Positions 33,649 through 45,212 of a stretch of 64,000 nt of DNA are shown here, piece after piece (the stretch's first letter is position 1; each line of letters opens with the position of its first letter). A model generated the notes under the pieces. It saw only the letters and a program-made list of their open reading frames with translations. It made no database searches and was not told the origin of the DNA. The stretch covers positions 22,201 to 86,200 of the forward strand of contig WNYE01000125.1 in assembly GCA_021396245.1 (NCBI GenBank). Reading direction: 5' to 3'. Origin of the DNA: Sporothrix humicola (taxonomy: Eukaryota > Ascomycota > Sordariomycetes > Ophiostomatales > Ophiostomataceae). Both the position numbers and the translations under genes were made by a program.

Positions 33649-36318
33649 ATGAGGCCAGACACCCACAGATCACGCACCGGATGCCTTACATGCCGAAACA
33701 GGAAGGTACGTCTTCTTTGATACCGCCGCCAGATGGATGGTCATTGCCTACAAAATTATGTGCCTTACTAACGTACGTCGTCCCTTAGGTACAATGTGAC
33801 GAAACGAAACCTACTTGTCGCCAGTGCCAAAGGGGGGAACGCCATTGCGTTTGGGCGCTGGTAGACGAACAAATCACGGCAAAACCGCGGCCTCGACGAG
33901 CCAATGCCACAGCTTGCATACTTTGCCGGGAGAAAAAAGTGAGTGTAAGGCACAGAGGGTTGGTTGGACTCGGTGGCAACTAACATTTTCCGCAGCTCAA
34001 ATGTGTTGGTGGTCTGCATAATACCTGTACTCGTTGTCAACAGTTGGGCCTCGATTGCCGGCGGCCTATAGAACAAACAGGCCATAGCCCGGGACAATCG
34101 TCTACGGCATTTGAATCTTCGATATCCCAAGTTGCTTCAATGCAGGGCATTCTTGCCGCACCACCTCCTGCGGTTGTGCCCTTTCAGGAAAGCTTGGAGA
34201 TTACACTTGGGCAAGCTGCTTTTGACATTCCCAGTCCCATTGTTGTTTCTCCTCCTCATCAACTGTTACAATCCACGATCCCATTTGGTGGCTCCCGGTC
34301 GGTCGGGACGGAGCCAGGCGAGATGCCGTCCGGAAAAGACCTACACGATCTCATTCAGCTATACTTTACCTCTGTGCACAGTACGTGGGCCCTAATGATG
34401 CATTCTTTGTAGACGATGGTAAACTGATAAGTTCTTTTCAGACTTTGGCTTTTATGCATTTATTCACAAACCCAGCTTCAACTCCCTTCTTGCAAAAGGA
34501 GAAGCGCCAGCCAATCTCATACTAATTATGATTGCCAGTGCAATGCGGTAAGTCCACCATTTTTCAGATTCACTTCTGTCGTTCTCGGTAACCGATGAAG
34601 GCGTACAAGAAGCGCAGAATTACTGACACTGTATTCTTTACCAGATTTGATGCGCCAGCCACGCCAGAGAATCTGGCACGGGCAGACGCCTGGGCAGACG
34701 CAGCGATTCAAGCAACTCTGCCACATATCTACGAAGGATTCGGCGCTGTACAGCTTATGATACTGCTGTTGGCCCAGCACTACGATCTCAACCGCGGACG
34801 ATTCACATCCGCCTGGATGCTCATGGCAAATTGTACGCGTATGATGCAACTGATGTCTTTGCACACATTTGATCGCACATACAAGCACATGATTGGAGGT
34901 GACGGCACACGGAATGGTGGCAATAGTTCCCAGCTGCCTTTGTCTCCACTGCTCACAAACGAGGCTTTGCGACGTGCTGCCTGGTCGACATTCTACGCCG
35001 ACTCTGTTACAGACGCCGGTCGCTATGGATTCCATACCGTCGACAGCCTGTTCTACAGGATACAGCTACCTTGTCATCCGCGGGATTTTGAAGACGATAT
35101 TCCCGCCGTCACACAATCGCTATTCCCAGAGCATGAAAATAGTTCATCGAACACAAGTGAGAGCAATACCGATATGGACATGGCAGGATACCTCATCCGT
35201 ATTGCGGCGGTGAGACGGCGTGCCTTACACTTTGCCTTCCGAGCATCTCACGCCGATGCGCCATTTCACCAACTTGCTGAGGAACTCACCGACATCGAAA
35301 CACAGATCGATAACACTGTCCGGTCCTTGCCAGTACATCTCGCTTGCAACTACGAAAACAGGCAGAAGTACCGCAGAGAGAACCGGCTGATGACATTTTT
35401 GATGATGCACATTTCGCGGCACAATCTATATATCGTGGCTGGCCGCGCTACCCTGCTGGTCTATCGACTCCCATCAACAGAGACAGGCACCGTTGCTGGT
35501 GATAGGAAACATGCAGCAGATATCCAGGATCGTATCACAGCGGTACGGCGAAGCCGCGTTGCCCATGCTTTACCCGTTGCTGGGCTTGTGGCCAACGGCA
35601 TTGAAGCAGGCCTTCACTTTGATCCCCACGTTGGTGTACAAGCTTACGTGGCCTTGGAAAGTATGTCATTTCTTCGCGCAAAAACATACATTGACAACAG
35701 GTGGACAGAAAGCGTGGCAAATAACTAACTCTTTTTCCAAGTACTCCTCTTTGAACCTCGGCGCTTGGCTGCTGTCGACTCGCTGGTTGACTTGGAAATG
35801 CCGTCACTAGCAGACGTAATTCCAGACTTGCTGGCTGTTACACGGGAGCTTGCCAACCGGTCCGATTTTGTTAAACAGCTCGTAAGTAGTGCTTGTCGTT
35901 CTCTTTCTTCGCCTTTATTTCTCGGCATTATACTGATCAACCACTGTTGTGACAGCATATTGAGGCCATCCACCGATTGTTACGCTGCGATTGTTTGAGC
36001 TTTCTTACCAAAGTTGACTTTGACGCCTTCTCCAGTGAATATCGACTGGCAGGTCAGGATACAACAGAGTACGATTTCCGTGATTTCCATCGAGCAAGAT
36101 TGGAGAGAGTGAAGCGGGGCGGCGACGAGCGGGCCGTAGGAGATAATGAGGTGTTGTTAGAATACAACGTCGAAAAGAAGAACGACGAGCGCGTACATAA
36201 TATTCCAAGCGGCAATCAAGCGGGGATCGAAACGGTGAGCCAAGGTCAATTATTCAATGACCAGTATATGTCGGACTTTTTATGGTTACTTGACGAACCT
36301 TTGCGTATTAATATTTAA
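33649..36318 (+). CDS. Transcription factor with two consecutive Zn2Cys6 clusters
   Basis: Seven exons (33649-33705, 33789-33938, 33996-34380, 34442-34547, 34645-35660, 35742-35881, 35956-36318) join in frame to 669 residues. Cluster 1: Cys 12, 15, 22, 29, 32, 39 (x2-x6-x6-x2-x6). Cluster 2: Cys 62, 65, 72, 80, 83, 90 (x2-x6-x7-x2-x6). Each is interrupted by a phase-0 intron exactly four residues after its second Cys, so exon 2 carries the end of one cluster and the start of the next. The middle region is a typical fungal regulatory domain (SFNSLLAKGEAP, then DAWADAAIQ, LLAQHYDLNRGR, LRRAAWSTFYAD). The ATG at 33649 starts in frame with cluster 1; an ATG at 33630 is out of frame. It lies between a sugar porter and the quinate cluster; targets are unknown. 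Confidence 0.85.
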
Positions 36319-36535
36319 TATTTATGAAGGTACTTAGAACATAATAAATATAAAAGGATTAAACCCAAAAAAAATGGTAATACTTTTTAAAAAATTGTTA
36401 TTATATAATAAAATATATATGAAATATTAAATATATCTTATTCTATTACCACAAACTAGCAAAAAATACGCAATTTGGTTTCATTATGTTGGCAGCATCT
36501 TGCCTACGTCTAGTGGTTTATTCTATAGCTAATCA

Positions 36536-37447
36536 TTATGCTTTCTTGCGCTTCTCCATCTCTTCAAGCATGGCTGCCGACATGACCTTTTTGGGCGCGT
36601 CTTGCCCGGTCCAAAGCTCAAACTGCGTATAAGCCTGCTCTCTTAGCACGTCCGGTCCGTTGAATACAGCCCAGCCTGAGTTCCTTCCAGCGGCCTTCAT
36701 GAGGCCCGTGACCTGCGGCCGGTATGCCATCTCCACAAGGACACCTGATGGTGCACCCTCGGCAAAAAGGCCCTTGGGGATCTGGTCCTCGTCAATGCCG
36801 TCGGCCGGGATACAGCCCACAACGACCCGGAAGGGCGAGCCCGCTGCGGCGGCTGCATCCACAGCCTCGTCCAGCGTCGCGCATATATGTATCTTGACCA
36901 TGGGAAAGTGCTTTACGACCTCTTCCGCCGTGGACCGCGTTCTATTGACAATGTAGATCTCGGAAAGTTTCAGAATCACCATGGCATGACAGGCTGCTCT
37001 CGCGGCGCCGCCTGCTCCCCAGACCAGGCCAGGCGCTTCGGCAAGCCCAGGCTCCCACACGTTCTCTATGCACTTGCGGATGCCTGACCAGTCCGTGTTG
37101 TCGCCTGTGAGACGCCTTTGGCCGGTGCCGGGTTCGTGGCTGATCAACACGGTGTTCACAGCGCCCACCGTCTTGGCGTTGTCGGTAATGCCATCGAGCA
37201 GTTTGCCAATCTGCAGCTTGTGCGGAAACGTGACCGAAGCGCCGCCGAAATCAGGCTGCGAGATGATGGCTTGGACTGTGTCGTCTACCTGGGTGGTCTC
37301 GTGCAATGTGTAGTGGCCCAGAAAGCCAATGTGCTTGAACCCTGCGTTGTGCAGCGCCGGTGAAAGCGAGTGCGATATCTGGTCGCCGAAGATGTAGAAT
37401 TGTCGGACATTTGTGGCTGGAGCCTCGCTGTCTATTTGGGAACCCAT
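36536..37447 (-). CDS. Shikimate/quinate dehydrogenase-like protein
   Basis: Single exon, 303 residues, the length of a stand-alone shikimate-dehydrogenase-fold enzyme. The substrate motif HSLSPALHN, the catalytic-Lys motif SVTFPHK, GDNTDWSGI (substrate-binding Asn/Asp) and the glycine-rich GAGGAARAA are all present. The family oxidises or reduces the C-3/C-5 hydroxyl of shikimate or quinate with NAD(P). The SLSP form of the first motif is of shikimate type, while the quinate-type paralogue at 46399-47331 has SIAP. It lies at the left edge of the quinate cluster, 552 bp from the repressor-like gene on the same strand. It could be a catabolic shikimate dehydrogenase feeding 3-dehydroshikimate to the dehydratase (inference). 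It is distinct from the biosynthetic AROM protein. Confidence 0.87.
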   Translation of the reverse strand: MGSQIDSEAPATNVRQFYIFGDQISHSLSPALHNAGFKHIGFLGHYTLHETTQVDDTVQAIISQPDFGGASVTFPHKLQIGKLLDGITDNAKTVGAVNTVLISHEPGTGQRRLTGDNTDWSGIRKCIENVWEPGLAEAPGLVWGAGGAARAACHAMVILKLSEIYIVNRTRSTAEEVVKHFPMVKIHICATLDEAVDAAAAAGSPFRVVVGCIPADGIDEDQIPKGLFAEGAPSGVLVEMAYRPQVTGLMKAAGRNSGWAVFNGPDVLREQAYTQFELWTGQDAPKKVMSAAMLEEMEKRKKA

Positions 37448-37999
37448 TGTTGGTGAATTGTGCAGGCCGTGTGTGATGTTGACTTACTTTCACTGCCACT
37501 GATAGTTCATCGGCACTTTGCTTTGGGGTTTATTCTGTTATATGTTTGGGTACTGCCAGCAGTGGTGGTGGATGGCCTGGGGGTGGGGCGATACGCCTAG
37601 CGCTACTTTGGTAGGGCAAAGAAATATACAGCCGTCACTTATCCCAACGGCTAAAGCATTTGCCGTACGGAGTACCTATTGTAGGGTAGGCCGCACCAAC
37701 ACAAAATGATTGGCAAAACGGGTGAATTGCAGAAAAGATGCCTGCGGACAGTATGCACACGCGGCGCACGGCTAGGGGCATCTTTGGCTCATCTGCGATT
37801 ATTTGGTCGCCTTCTTTTCATGCAGCGGATGTGGAGTCGATGATGCCCGCCTGGGGTACAAAAAGTGAGTAACAGGCGTTCTCGGCCATATTTTCATACA
37901 CATATATTCTGTGACGATGGCGCAATGGACAATGCACATTCAAACGCAGATGCATTTCGTGTCTATGAATCGCTAAAGATAAAAACATAACTCATGTTG
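37448..37999. other. Intergenic region upstream of shikimate-dehydrogenase-like gene
   Basis: 552 bp with the promoter of the gene ending at 37447 and the 3' flank of the repressor-like gene. TTATCC at 37639-37644 matches half of the QutA/QA-1F-type binding consensus (GGATAA...TTATCC), but no full palindrome was found. No coding sequence was recognised. Confidence 0.35.
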
Positions 38000-40431
38000 T
38001 CAATACGTGACCAAATTTCTCCTTCCCATTTCTGATCGCATAAAATTGGCCGGCGCTTTCCTGCCTGTAAACAATTCAAACTGCGCGACTGCTTGTTCCT
38101 GCAGCGCATAAAGTCCGTCGACGGCAATCCAGCCACGGCCGGCAGCAAGGCCACGAACCTGGGCCAGCAGAGGAGTTTCGAGGGGAACGTAAGCGAGCTA
38201 GGCAGAATTAGTACGGATTCGAAGCATAAAAGATGTGTCCCCCCAAGAAGCGGGTGAAAATAACATACCTCTACGAGAACGCCACCCGTCTTGCTGGATA
38301 ACCACGCGTCAGGAAGGGTCAAGCTTGGATTGGGTATACATGATACAATGACGTTGGGCGGTTCCGGCCATCCACACGGCCCTGCTTCGAGAGACGAGAC
38401 TGTGGAGATAATGGAGGGTCCAAAGCATGGCGAGTCACCGGTGTTGGCGGTTTTGGACATGTCTAGGCCCGTGTGTTGCGCGGGATACAGCCGTTCACTG
38501 AACCTCTGCGCCAACTTGTCTGCTTTGTCTTTGTTGCGGTTCCACACGTAGATATTCCTGACGCCAAGACAGATCATGCTGTAGATAGCAGCATGGGCCA
38601 TGCCACCCGCGCCGAGGACAAGCCCAGTGGTGCGGTTTGTCACAGCGTTGATGGGTGACAGATGGCGTCGTATGCTAGTATGAATGCCGATCCAATCTGT
38701 GTTTTCGCCATAGAGTGCGATGATGCGACCTCGTCGGCTTCTATCCAGTAGAGCGTTCGGACCGGTGGATCGCAACGGGAGAACTGTGTTGACGGCTCCT
38801 ATTGCTTGTGCAGCTGGGCTCAGATGATCCAGCAGCGGCAAGATGTCGGTCTTGAAGGGTGCTGTGATACTTGCCCCACCGAATCTGGAATCTTCGAGCA
38901 GCGACGAGAAACTATTCAGCGTCGACGACTGAAAGGTCTGATAGACGTGTGGCATACCGTAATGAGCAAAGGCTGCATTGTGCAAAAAGGGCGACAGGCT
39001 CGACTGCACATCCGAGCCGAAAATGCCAAACCTCATGTCATCAAGGGCGCCCGAGTCGTAAAGGGCTTTGATGGCCTCGGGGACGGTCAACATCCATTGT
39101 TCATTTTCGTCGTAGCCACGCTTCTGAGCTAGAGTGTGTGTCACCGGCGTCAGTATGCGATTACGGATGCAAGAAATGCGGCCGAGCGGACCCGTGTTGT
39201 ATGCGATGAGTGGAATGCTAAAAGAATCCGCTGTCTTTGCATAGTGTGCAAACTTCTGCACGAGGACATTGTCCGCGCTCGAGTTGGCTCGCTGGTATAT
39301 GCGCAACATGTCGCAGCCTAGCGCCTCGGCGCGTAGCGGCAGTTCCCTTCGCGCCACGGACTCCCAGGCGTTTGGAGTGGGCGCCGCATCAAAGAAGTCG
39401 CCAATGACGGTGGTGTGGCCTTTGCGACTGATGACGGCCGGTATCTTCTCATCAGGCAGATGCAGGTCCAGCGTCAGGAACTCGGGTCCGAGCCGCAGAC
39501 CATGCTCGATTGTCTGCACGTATTGATCCTGTAGAAAGGAGGCGTCATGGCTGGACTCTGCGGGCTGTGCAGGTCCCAAAGCTGCTTTGACGTGAAAGAT
39601 GACAGGAAGCCGAACGTCTCTTTTGAGGGCGTAGAATAGTTTGCTGATGTGTGTCGCAGTGGCGTGGCTAAAGCCGGCGGGTCCCAGCAGACTTTCCAGG
39701 TCAATCACAAGCTCGACGGCATCGCCCAGCAAGTCCACGCCACCGAGTTGACCTCTCAGCACGGGTATCAACGCGAGTGGCAGAGACAGGGCGTAAGTGA
39801 AGGCCCGCATCTCGAGCGGCAGTTGAGACAGCGAGGTTTGCGCATGGCCCATGCGGGTGGGCCGCCTGCCCCGAATGCGCAGCAGCAACTCCAGAAAATC
39901 ACGCTCAATGTTCTTGAGAACAAGCGACGGCGGGCGGCCAAGACCGGTGGTGGTGTCGGCGAGCGTCGTGTCGGTGAGGTTGTAGAATTCGTACTGGGAC
40001 AATGCCCTGAATGTAGAGTTGCCGAGATCTACCGCGTCGGTGATTGCCCGGACCGAGCATTGCAGGTGGGCCGCGACTTCGGCATCGTCCCTCACAACGT
40101 ATATGATGGGATGCGCTCGAGCAAAGTCACGGAGCAGCTGCTGTCCGGACTTGTGGACAGCAACGAGACCGCACACGATGACAGAATTCGTTGGGTTCTG
40201 GTCCAGTGCAGCGCGGACTGCCCGCAGCTCCTCACGCTGGCACGCCTCGTGTCCATGGGCCGTGGCATAGGCCCGCCTCGACAGTCCCGTCGTTTTTAGA
40301 AACACAGCATCCGTGTCGACGAGGCGAAATCCGAGAGAGCTGGCGGCAAAGATGGCCAGCGTTGATCGTCCAGTGCCGCGGATGCCAATCAGCACAATGG
40401 AAGTCTCCGACGCAAACGTGCGAGCTCCCAT
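38000..40431 (-). CDS. qutR: Quinate repressor (QutR/QA-1S type, AROM-derived)
   Basis: Two exons (40431-38269 and 38197-38000) give 786 residues, somewhat shorter than I recall for QutR/QA-1S (about 900). Using the intron restores a normal dehydrogenase C-terminus (AVAQFELFTGRKAP). Domains in order match the last three of AROM: shikimate kinase-like (about 10-180), type I dehydroquinase-like (about 205-430), shikimate dehydrogenase-like (about 465-775). The P-loop reads GIRGTGRST, with Arg22 in place of the essential Lys. In the dehydroquinase part, the usual His (HDF motif) reads GDFFD (about 344-348) and the Schiff-base Lys position reads MLRIYQ (375-380). Loss of these residues fits a signal-sensing repressor that binds pathway intermediates and acts on the activator. 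It is divergent from the activator gene. Confidence 0.88.
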
Positions 40432-41026
40432 TGCGGAAATAGGACGCTCATGTCAAATTGCTTCAGAGGCTCACAAAAAGCTGGCGTGGCGTCTATAGAC
40501 TTGTCGTGATCCCGATGTGTGTGTGCGTGTGCGCAAGGGACGGGACTCCTTTGAAAGTGGGATAGTTCGGACTGTCCAGCGAACCCGTGAGTTGGCCGTA
40601 TTTTGCACGGTGATAACATAAACAGGGGGAAGGGGGAAGGAGCGCATAAGATCTTAGCCGGGTGGGTCCTTGCTAGTAATTATGCCGCAAGCCGTGCTTC
40701 CCCCTCCTTCCTCCCCCAGCTGATCCCCAGCGAGCACAACACGGGGATGGGGAAACCAAGGAAACGGCACATAATTGAGAATGTACACGTGACCCGTGTC
40801 GGGCTAGCCTCCTGTAGCCACTGAAATCGAGCGAGGCCTTCACATGAGGGTAGTGTCAAGAATGAGTAGCATAGGCATCAATTCCACCAGACAACTCAGT
40901 CTCCCCTCTGATTATTGTCACCACTCGACGATTGGACATCTTGTCTGTATGTGTCCTCCCCAGCATACAGGATAAGGCGACACGCCTGTATGACTACGCA
41001 CATTTGGCAGCCCTTACCTCTGGCTG
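40432..41026. promoter_or_regulatory. Divergent promoter region of repressor and activator genes
   Basis: 595 bp between the starts at 40431 (-) and 41027 (+). GGATAA at 40971-40976, about 50 bp before the activator start, matches a half-site of the family consensus. This would allow autoregulation, as known for QA-1F, but a complete site was not found. C/T-rich blocks (near 40697-40720) are also present. Confidence 0.4.
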
Positions 41027-43394
41027 ATGGAAACGCAATCCATTAACGCCGCCGACGGACAGAGGAGAATGGTCGGCGCAGGCGAGAAAAGGTCGGCATC
41101 CCATGATATGGTGGACACCAAGCGCAGCCGTGTGTCGTTGGCTTGCGTGGGATGTCGAAGGAAGAAAGAGCGCTGCGATGGCTTGCAACCTGTCTGCGGT
41201 GCATGTAGCAGCCAGAATCGACCGTGCTGCTATGCGCCGCGTCCCAAAAAGCGAGGCTTGCCGGCCGGCTACGTGCGCGCCCTGGAGATCCTTCTGGGCA
41301 TGATGTTCCACAACGACAAGGGCAGCCAGCACTCGGCGCTGGGCATACTCCGGGGCACATTGAAGGTGCCCAGGATCGACGGCGACAAGTCCACCTCCGT
41401 CATCACCTACTTTGCCGACACATGGCGGAAGAGTTCGGTGGCGAGAGAACTCGAGGGCCTGCTGACGTCGATGGATATGGAAGACGATGATGCGATCTCA
41501 GCCAGGGACCTCCACGACAAGCTTGAGCACGTCATGACAAACACTCTGGCGTTCCGCTCCAGTCCCGATTGCGAGGCAGCCGGCGCCTTACCCACAACTC
41601 CGTCAAGCATAGCCGCCTCGAACTTTCCAACAGCACCCGATCCGCCTGCTGCGGCATTGCCCGTGCTCGCAACCCCTTGCCCGTTGCCAGTGCCAACCGG
41701 ACCGACAGAGCCCCTCTCGCCCCCTGCGACGACTCCCGCGACAACCCCGGCGACGACCCCGGCTGACTGGCGTCGGCTTGTGGATGCGTACTACACGAGT
41801 ACACATTGCTGGTTCCCCGTGATACCGAGACACGACATCTTGCGGGTGGCATACACACTTGTGGACAATCCTTCTCGGGTGGGAACCGATGTCTCGCTGG
41901 GGGATGCAGCTGTGTTTCGTGCCATGCTCGCCTACGCGTCCTACCAAGATTGCATGGATCTGTCTCTGCGGCATCGCGAGCAAGAGCATCTGCACAAGGC
42001 TTCCCTCCACACACATCTCTTACAACAAGCACTCGATCTAGCCTTGACACTACAAAGTCCACTTGATGTCGGCCATGTGCAGGCCTTATTGATCTTAACC
42101 CTGCTTCATGTTGGACAAGGCCATCTGGCCGAAGCATGGCTTCTGATCGGGCGCGCAGTCTACTTGGTTGTTGATGTGAGTGCCGCATCATTGCAAGCAT
42201 CCTCCGAGAGGAAACCACTAGACACGAGATTGCACAAGACATACGTCGGCTGCTTTGTTCTCGAGACGATTATTGCCAATCATCTAGGGAGGCGACCGTA
42301 CTTGTCCCGAGAAGATCTGATGAGCGTCGGCCTTCCACCTATAGACGGCATCGAGGAGTGGGAGGTGTGGGTCCAGTCACAGACCGCCGATGGCTCTGGC
42401 TCTGGCTCTCGTCAGGCGCCTTCCCCAGGCCGCTGTTTAAGCACCTTTAACAGCTGGGTCCAGCTTGTGGCTGTTTTGAACGACGCATGCCAAATACGAC
42501 CGGGTGCCACAGTTAAGCCCGACTATGGGAAGATGCTGCGGGATCTCGTGCCACCGGAACAGTATTCCACCTTGGGCCAGCTAGGGGTGCAAGTGGCTCC
42601 CCCAGCGCCGCATCGAACCAACTTGTGCATTGCCTTTGCAAGTACTTGCGCTACGTTGCAGAAAAAAGCCGCTGCCTCGTCGCCGGCTAGCTGGTTGCCC
42701 ACAAATCTAGATCAACGCGGGGGCATACTCCAACGCGTGGTACCTCTCGCTAAGGACGCTGCAACCGAAGGCTTTGTTGGCATGCTGCCCTTGCTACATG
42801 TATACTTACATTCTGTGATGGCGAGTCACACCAACACAGGGCAGGCGCGGCCTCAAGCATCCGGGGCTAGCACGAACGAGCTCGTGAGGTCCATTCAACT
42901 TGCTCACAACGAATGCCATCGCGTGTGGCGCCCACAAGAACCCGGCGCATTACCGACACATCTCCCATCCTCGAACGATGTTGCCACCACAAACTCACTC
43001 GGTACAGGAAGTATAAATACCGAAGTGGAACTGCCTCTGCTCGGCAGCGCTCTTCGCATTGAGCAACGACTGCCAGTCATGTCGAGCGATCCTGCACCGG
43101 CCGATCGGGAGGTACAAATGCTACCAATAGACGTGGATATGCGTCCACTCAATGAGACCATGGATGACGCATCTGGCCACGACCTATACAACGCTCTCGC
43201 CCTCTTGGATACAACTGACTGGTAAGGACCTACCATGAAACCCGTCATCCGTAGCGATTTGCGCAAGACTTGCTAATGTCCCAATGTGCACTAGGCCTGG
43301 GGGTGCTCACGAATTCTTTGAAAATCTGGGCGTTCCGGAAGATACTGTAAATGTTGGCTGTGAGGATCTGTTTGGTGCTTGGGGATTTGGTTAA
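41027..43394 (+). CDS. qutA: Quinate-utilisation activator (QutA/QA-1F type Zn2Cys6)
   Basis: Two exons (41027-43221 and 43295-43394) give 764 residues. The second exon adds 33 residues rich in acidic and aromatic residues (EFFENLG, EDLFGAWGF), possibly the end of an activation domain; stopping at the intron would lose it. The Zn2Cys6 cluster uses Cys 40, 43, 50, 57, 60, 67 (x2-x6-x6-x2-x6), followed by the KKRGLPAGYVRALE segment, a hallmark of the QutA/QA-1F group. A Pro/Thr-rich linker with ATTPATTPATTP repeats lies near 41735-41765. The middle domain (HCWFPVIPRHDIL...) is the fungal regulatory region. By family it binds promoters of the quinate genes and is held inactive by the neighbouring repressor until quinate is present. 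Confidence 0.9.
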
Positions 43395-43905
43395 CCGGCC
43401 AAAACCCAGTCTTTGATAGCTACTGCTCATGGCAAACAATCAAATAAAGAAAAATAATGCCCAGGCGCTGAATGCTACGAACATTCGTATGTACATATAT
43501 TTATATCTATATGTCAATGGGATACAACCTCATACCGAGGTGCAATGTGGATGTTATGGCGGTGGGCTGATACCCGCCAAGATTGCAGAATATCATTTAA
43601 GCCGGTGGGATCCATAACTCGGTACAGCGTTCTTTTAGTTTTCTGCCAGTGAGGGGAGGGAGGGGGTGCGTTTCCCCGTCATGGCAGCCCACCGGGCTGA
43701 TCATTCAGCCGCTAATTGTTAGTAATCTGCCGTTCACAATGGAACAGCAAAGGTCGTAATTTACTTGGCTATTATCTTCTCCCGACACTTGCCTGACAAG
43801 CTGATGTTGATACGTCCTCCGTGTCTGCACTCAATCACTATCGTACTCCATTGATACTGCCCAGACGCATTCGAAGCAAAACATACTTGATTACTTTCCG
43901 CAACA
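43395..43905. other. Intergenic region upstream of dehydroshikimate dehydratase
   Basis: 511 bp with the activator's 3' flank and the dehydratase promoter. A leader rich in A and C precedes the ATG at 43906. No perfect QutA-type palindrome was found by eye. Confidence 0.4.
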
Positions 43906-44928
43906 ATGGCTCCCAACTACCGCCCGGCGATCATGTCTGCCTCCCTTGGCCGGGCATGGCTGCACAACTTTGACGACAAGGTGAACCAGGCTGCCAAAGA
44001 GGGCTTTCGGGGTATCGAGATCTTTTACGAGGATCTAGAGTACCTTGCGAAGAAGGGCTCGGATGCTGCTCCCGGACCAGACGCCCTCCTGACGGCCGCT
44101 GAGCACGTCCATCAAAAGTGCAGCTCTGCTGGCTTGGAGATCATCGGACTGCAACCCTTCCTCTTCTACGACGGCTTGCTCGACCGCCAAGAGCACGACA
44201 AGCTGATTGAAAAAATCAAGCTTTGGTTCTTGATTGCCAAGAGACTACACACAAACACAATTCAGATTCCAGCCAACTTTCTCCCCGCCGACAAGCTGAC
44301 CGGCGATTTTGACCTCATTGCGGCCGATCTCCGGCAGCTGGCCGACCTCGGTCTGAAGCAAGAGCCCCAGATTCGGTTTGCGTACGAGAACCTCTGCTGG
44401 AGTACGCACGTCGACACCTGGGAGAAGGCCTGGGATATCTGCAAGCGGGTTGACCGGCCCAACTTTGGACTGTGCCTGGACACCTTCAACATTGCCGGCC
44501 GCGTCTGGGCTGACCCAGCTTCGCCGACGGGCAAGACACCCAATGCCGATGCCGATCTGGCTGCATCGGTGAAGGCCATGGTCAAGGAGATCGATTTGGC
44601 CAAGGTGTTCTACATTCAGGTCGTGGATGCGGAACGCATGTCTTCGCCTCTCGTCGAAGGTCACCCATTCTATGCAGAGGGCCAGCCCGCACGTATGAGC
44701 TGGTCCCGCAATGCCCGGACCTTTATGTATGAGGAGGACCGCGACGCTTATCTTCCTGCAGAGGATGTCGCGAAGGCGATCATCAAAGACATGGGCTACA
44801 AGGGATACGTGTCGATGGAGCTGTTCTCCAGAACCATGTCGGAAGAAGGCGAGAACGTTCCGTCAGATCATGCGAAGAGAGGCATTGCGGCTTGGAAGAA
44901 GCTGCAAAACCGCCTGGGACTTGATTGA
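43906..44928 (+). CDS. qutC: 3-dehydroshikimate dehydratase (QutC/QA-4)
   Basis: Single exon, 340 residues, close to the family length. It converts 3-dehydroshikimate to protocatechuate, the exit step of quinate catabolism into the beta-ketoadipate route. The fold is a xylose-isomerase-like TIM barrel. Recognisable metal-site and family segments are GIEIFYEDLE, LQPFLFYDGL, FAYENLCWSTHVDTW (Glu ligand), NFGLCLDTFNIAGR (Asp ligand), VFYIQVVDAERM and GYVSMELFSR (C-terminal Glu ligand). The ATG at 43906 lies just before the first strand (PAIMSASLGRAWLHNF). The gene is downstream of and parallel to the activator. Its product links the cluster to ring cleavage elsewhere in the genome. Confidence 0.93.
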   Translation: MAPNYRPAIMSASLGRAWLHNFDDKVNQAAKEGFRGIEIFYEDLEYLAKKGSDAAPGPDALLTAAEHVHQKCSSAGLEIIGLQPFLFYDGLLDRQEHDKLIEKIKLWFLIAKRLHTNTIQIPANFLPADKLTGDFDLIAADLRQLADLGLKQEPQIRFAYENLCWSTHVDTWEKAWDICKRVDRPNFGLCLDTFNIAGRVWADPASPTGKTPNADADLAASVKAMVKEIDLAKVFYIQVVDAERMSSPLVEGHPFYAEGQPARMSWSRNARTFMYEEDRDAYLPAEDVAKAIIKDMGYKGYVSMELFSRTMSEEGENVPSDHAKRGIAAWKKLQNRLGLD

Positions 44929-45212
44929 TAGCCTAGAGTCTAAATTACAATACCAACGTTACTGCATCTCCCAACTGCCTCTGAACAAAATGACGATGCT
45001 GAGATAGATGCCGACTTTCACCTCAGGTTGTCACTCAAGTTTGACCTCGTTTGCCGCAGAGGAGACTCGCAGCGGGGCCCCTCCTCTCTTCCTCCCGGCT
45101 ATGCAAATCGGACTTTACGACATAGGAAGTCTCCTCTCATGTAATATGCAGTAGTTTCCAGATGGCTCGCGCCACAACAAAGTCTGAAGAATTGTCTACT
45201 CTTGTGCTTCTA

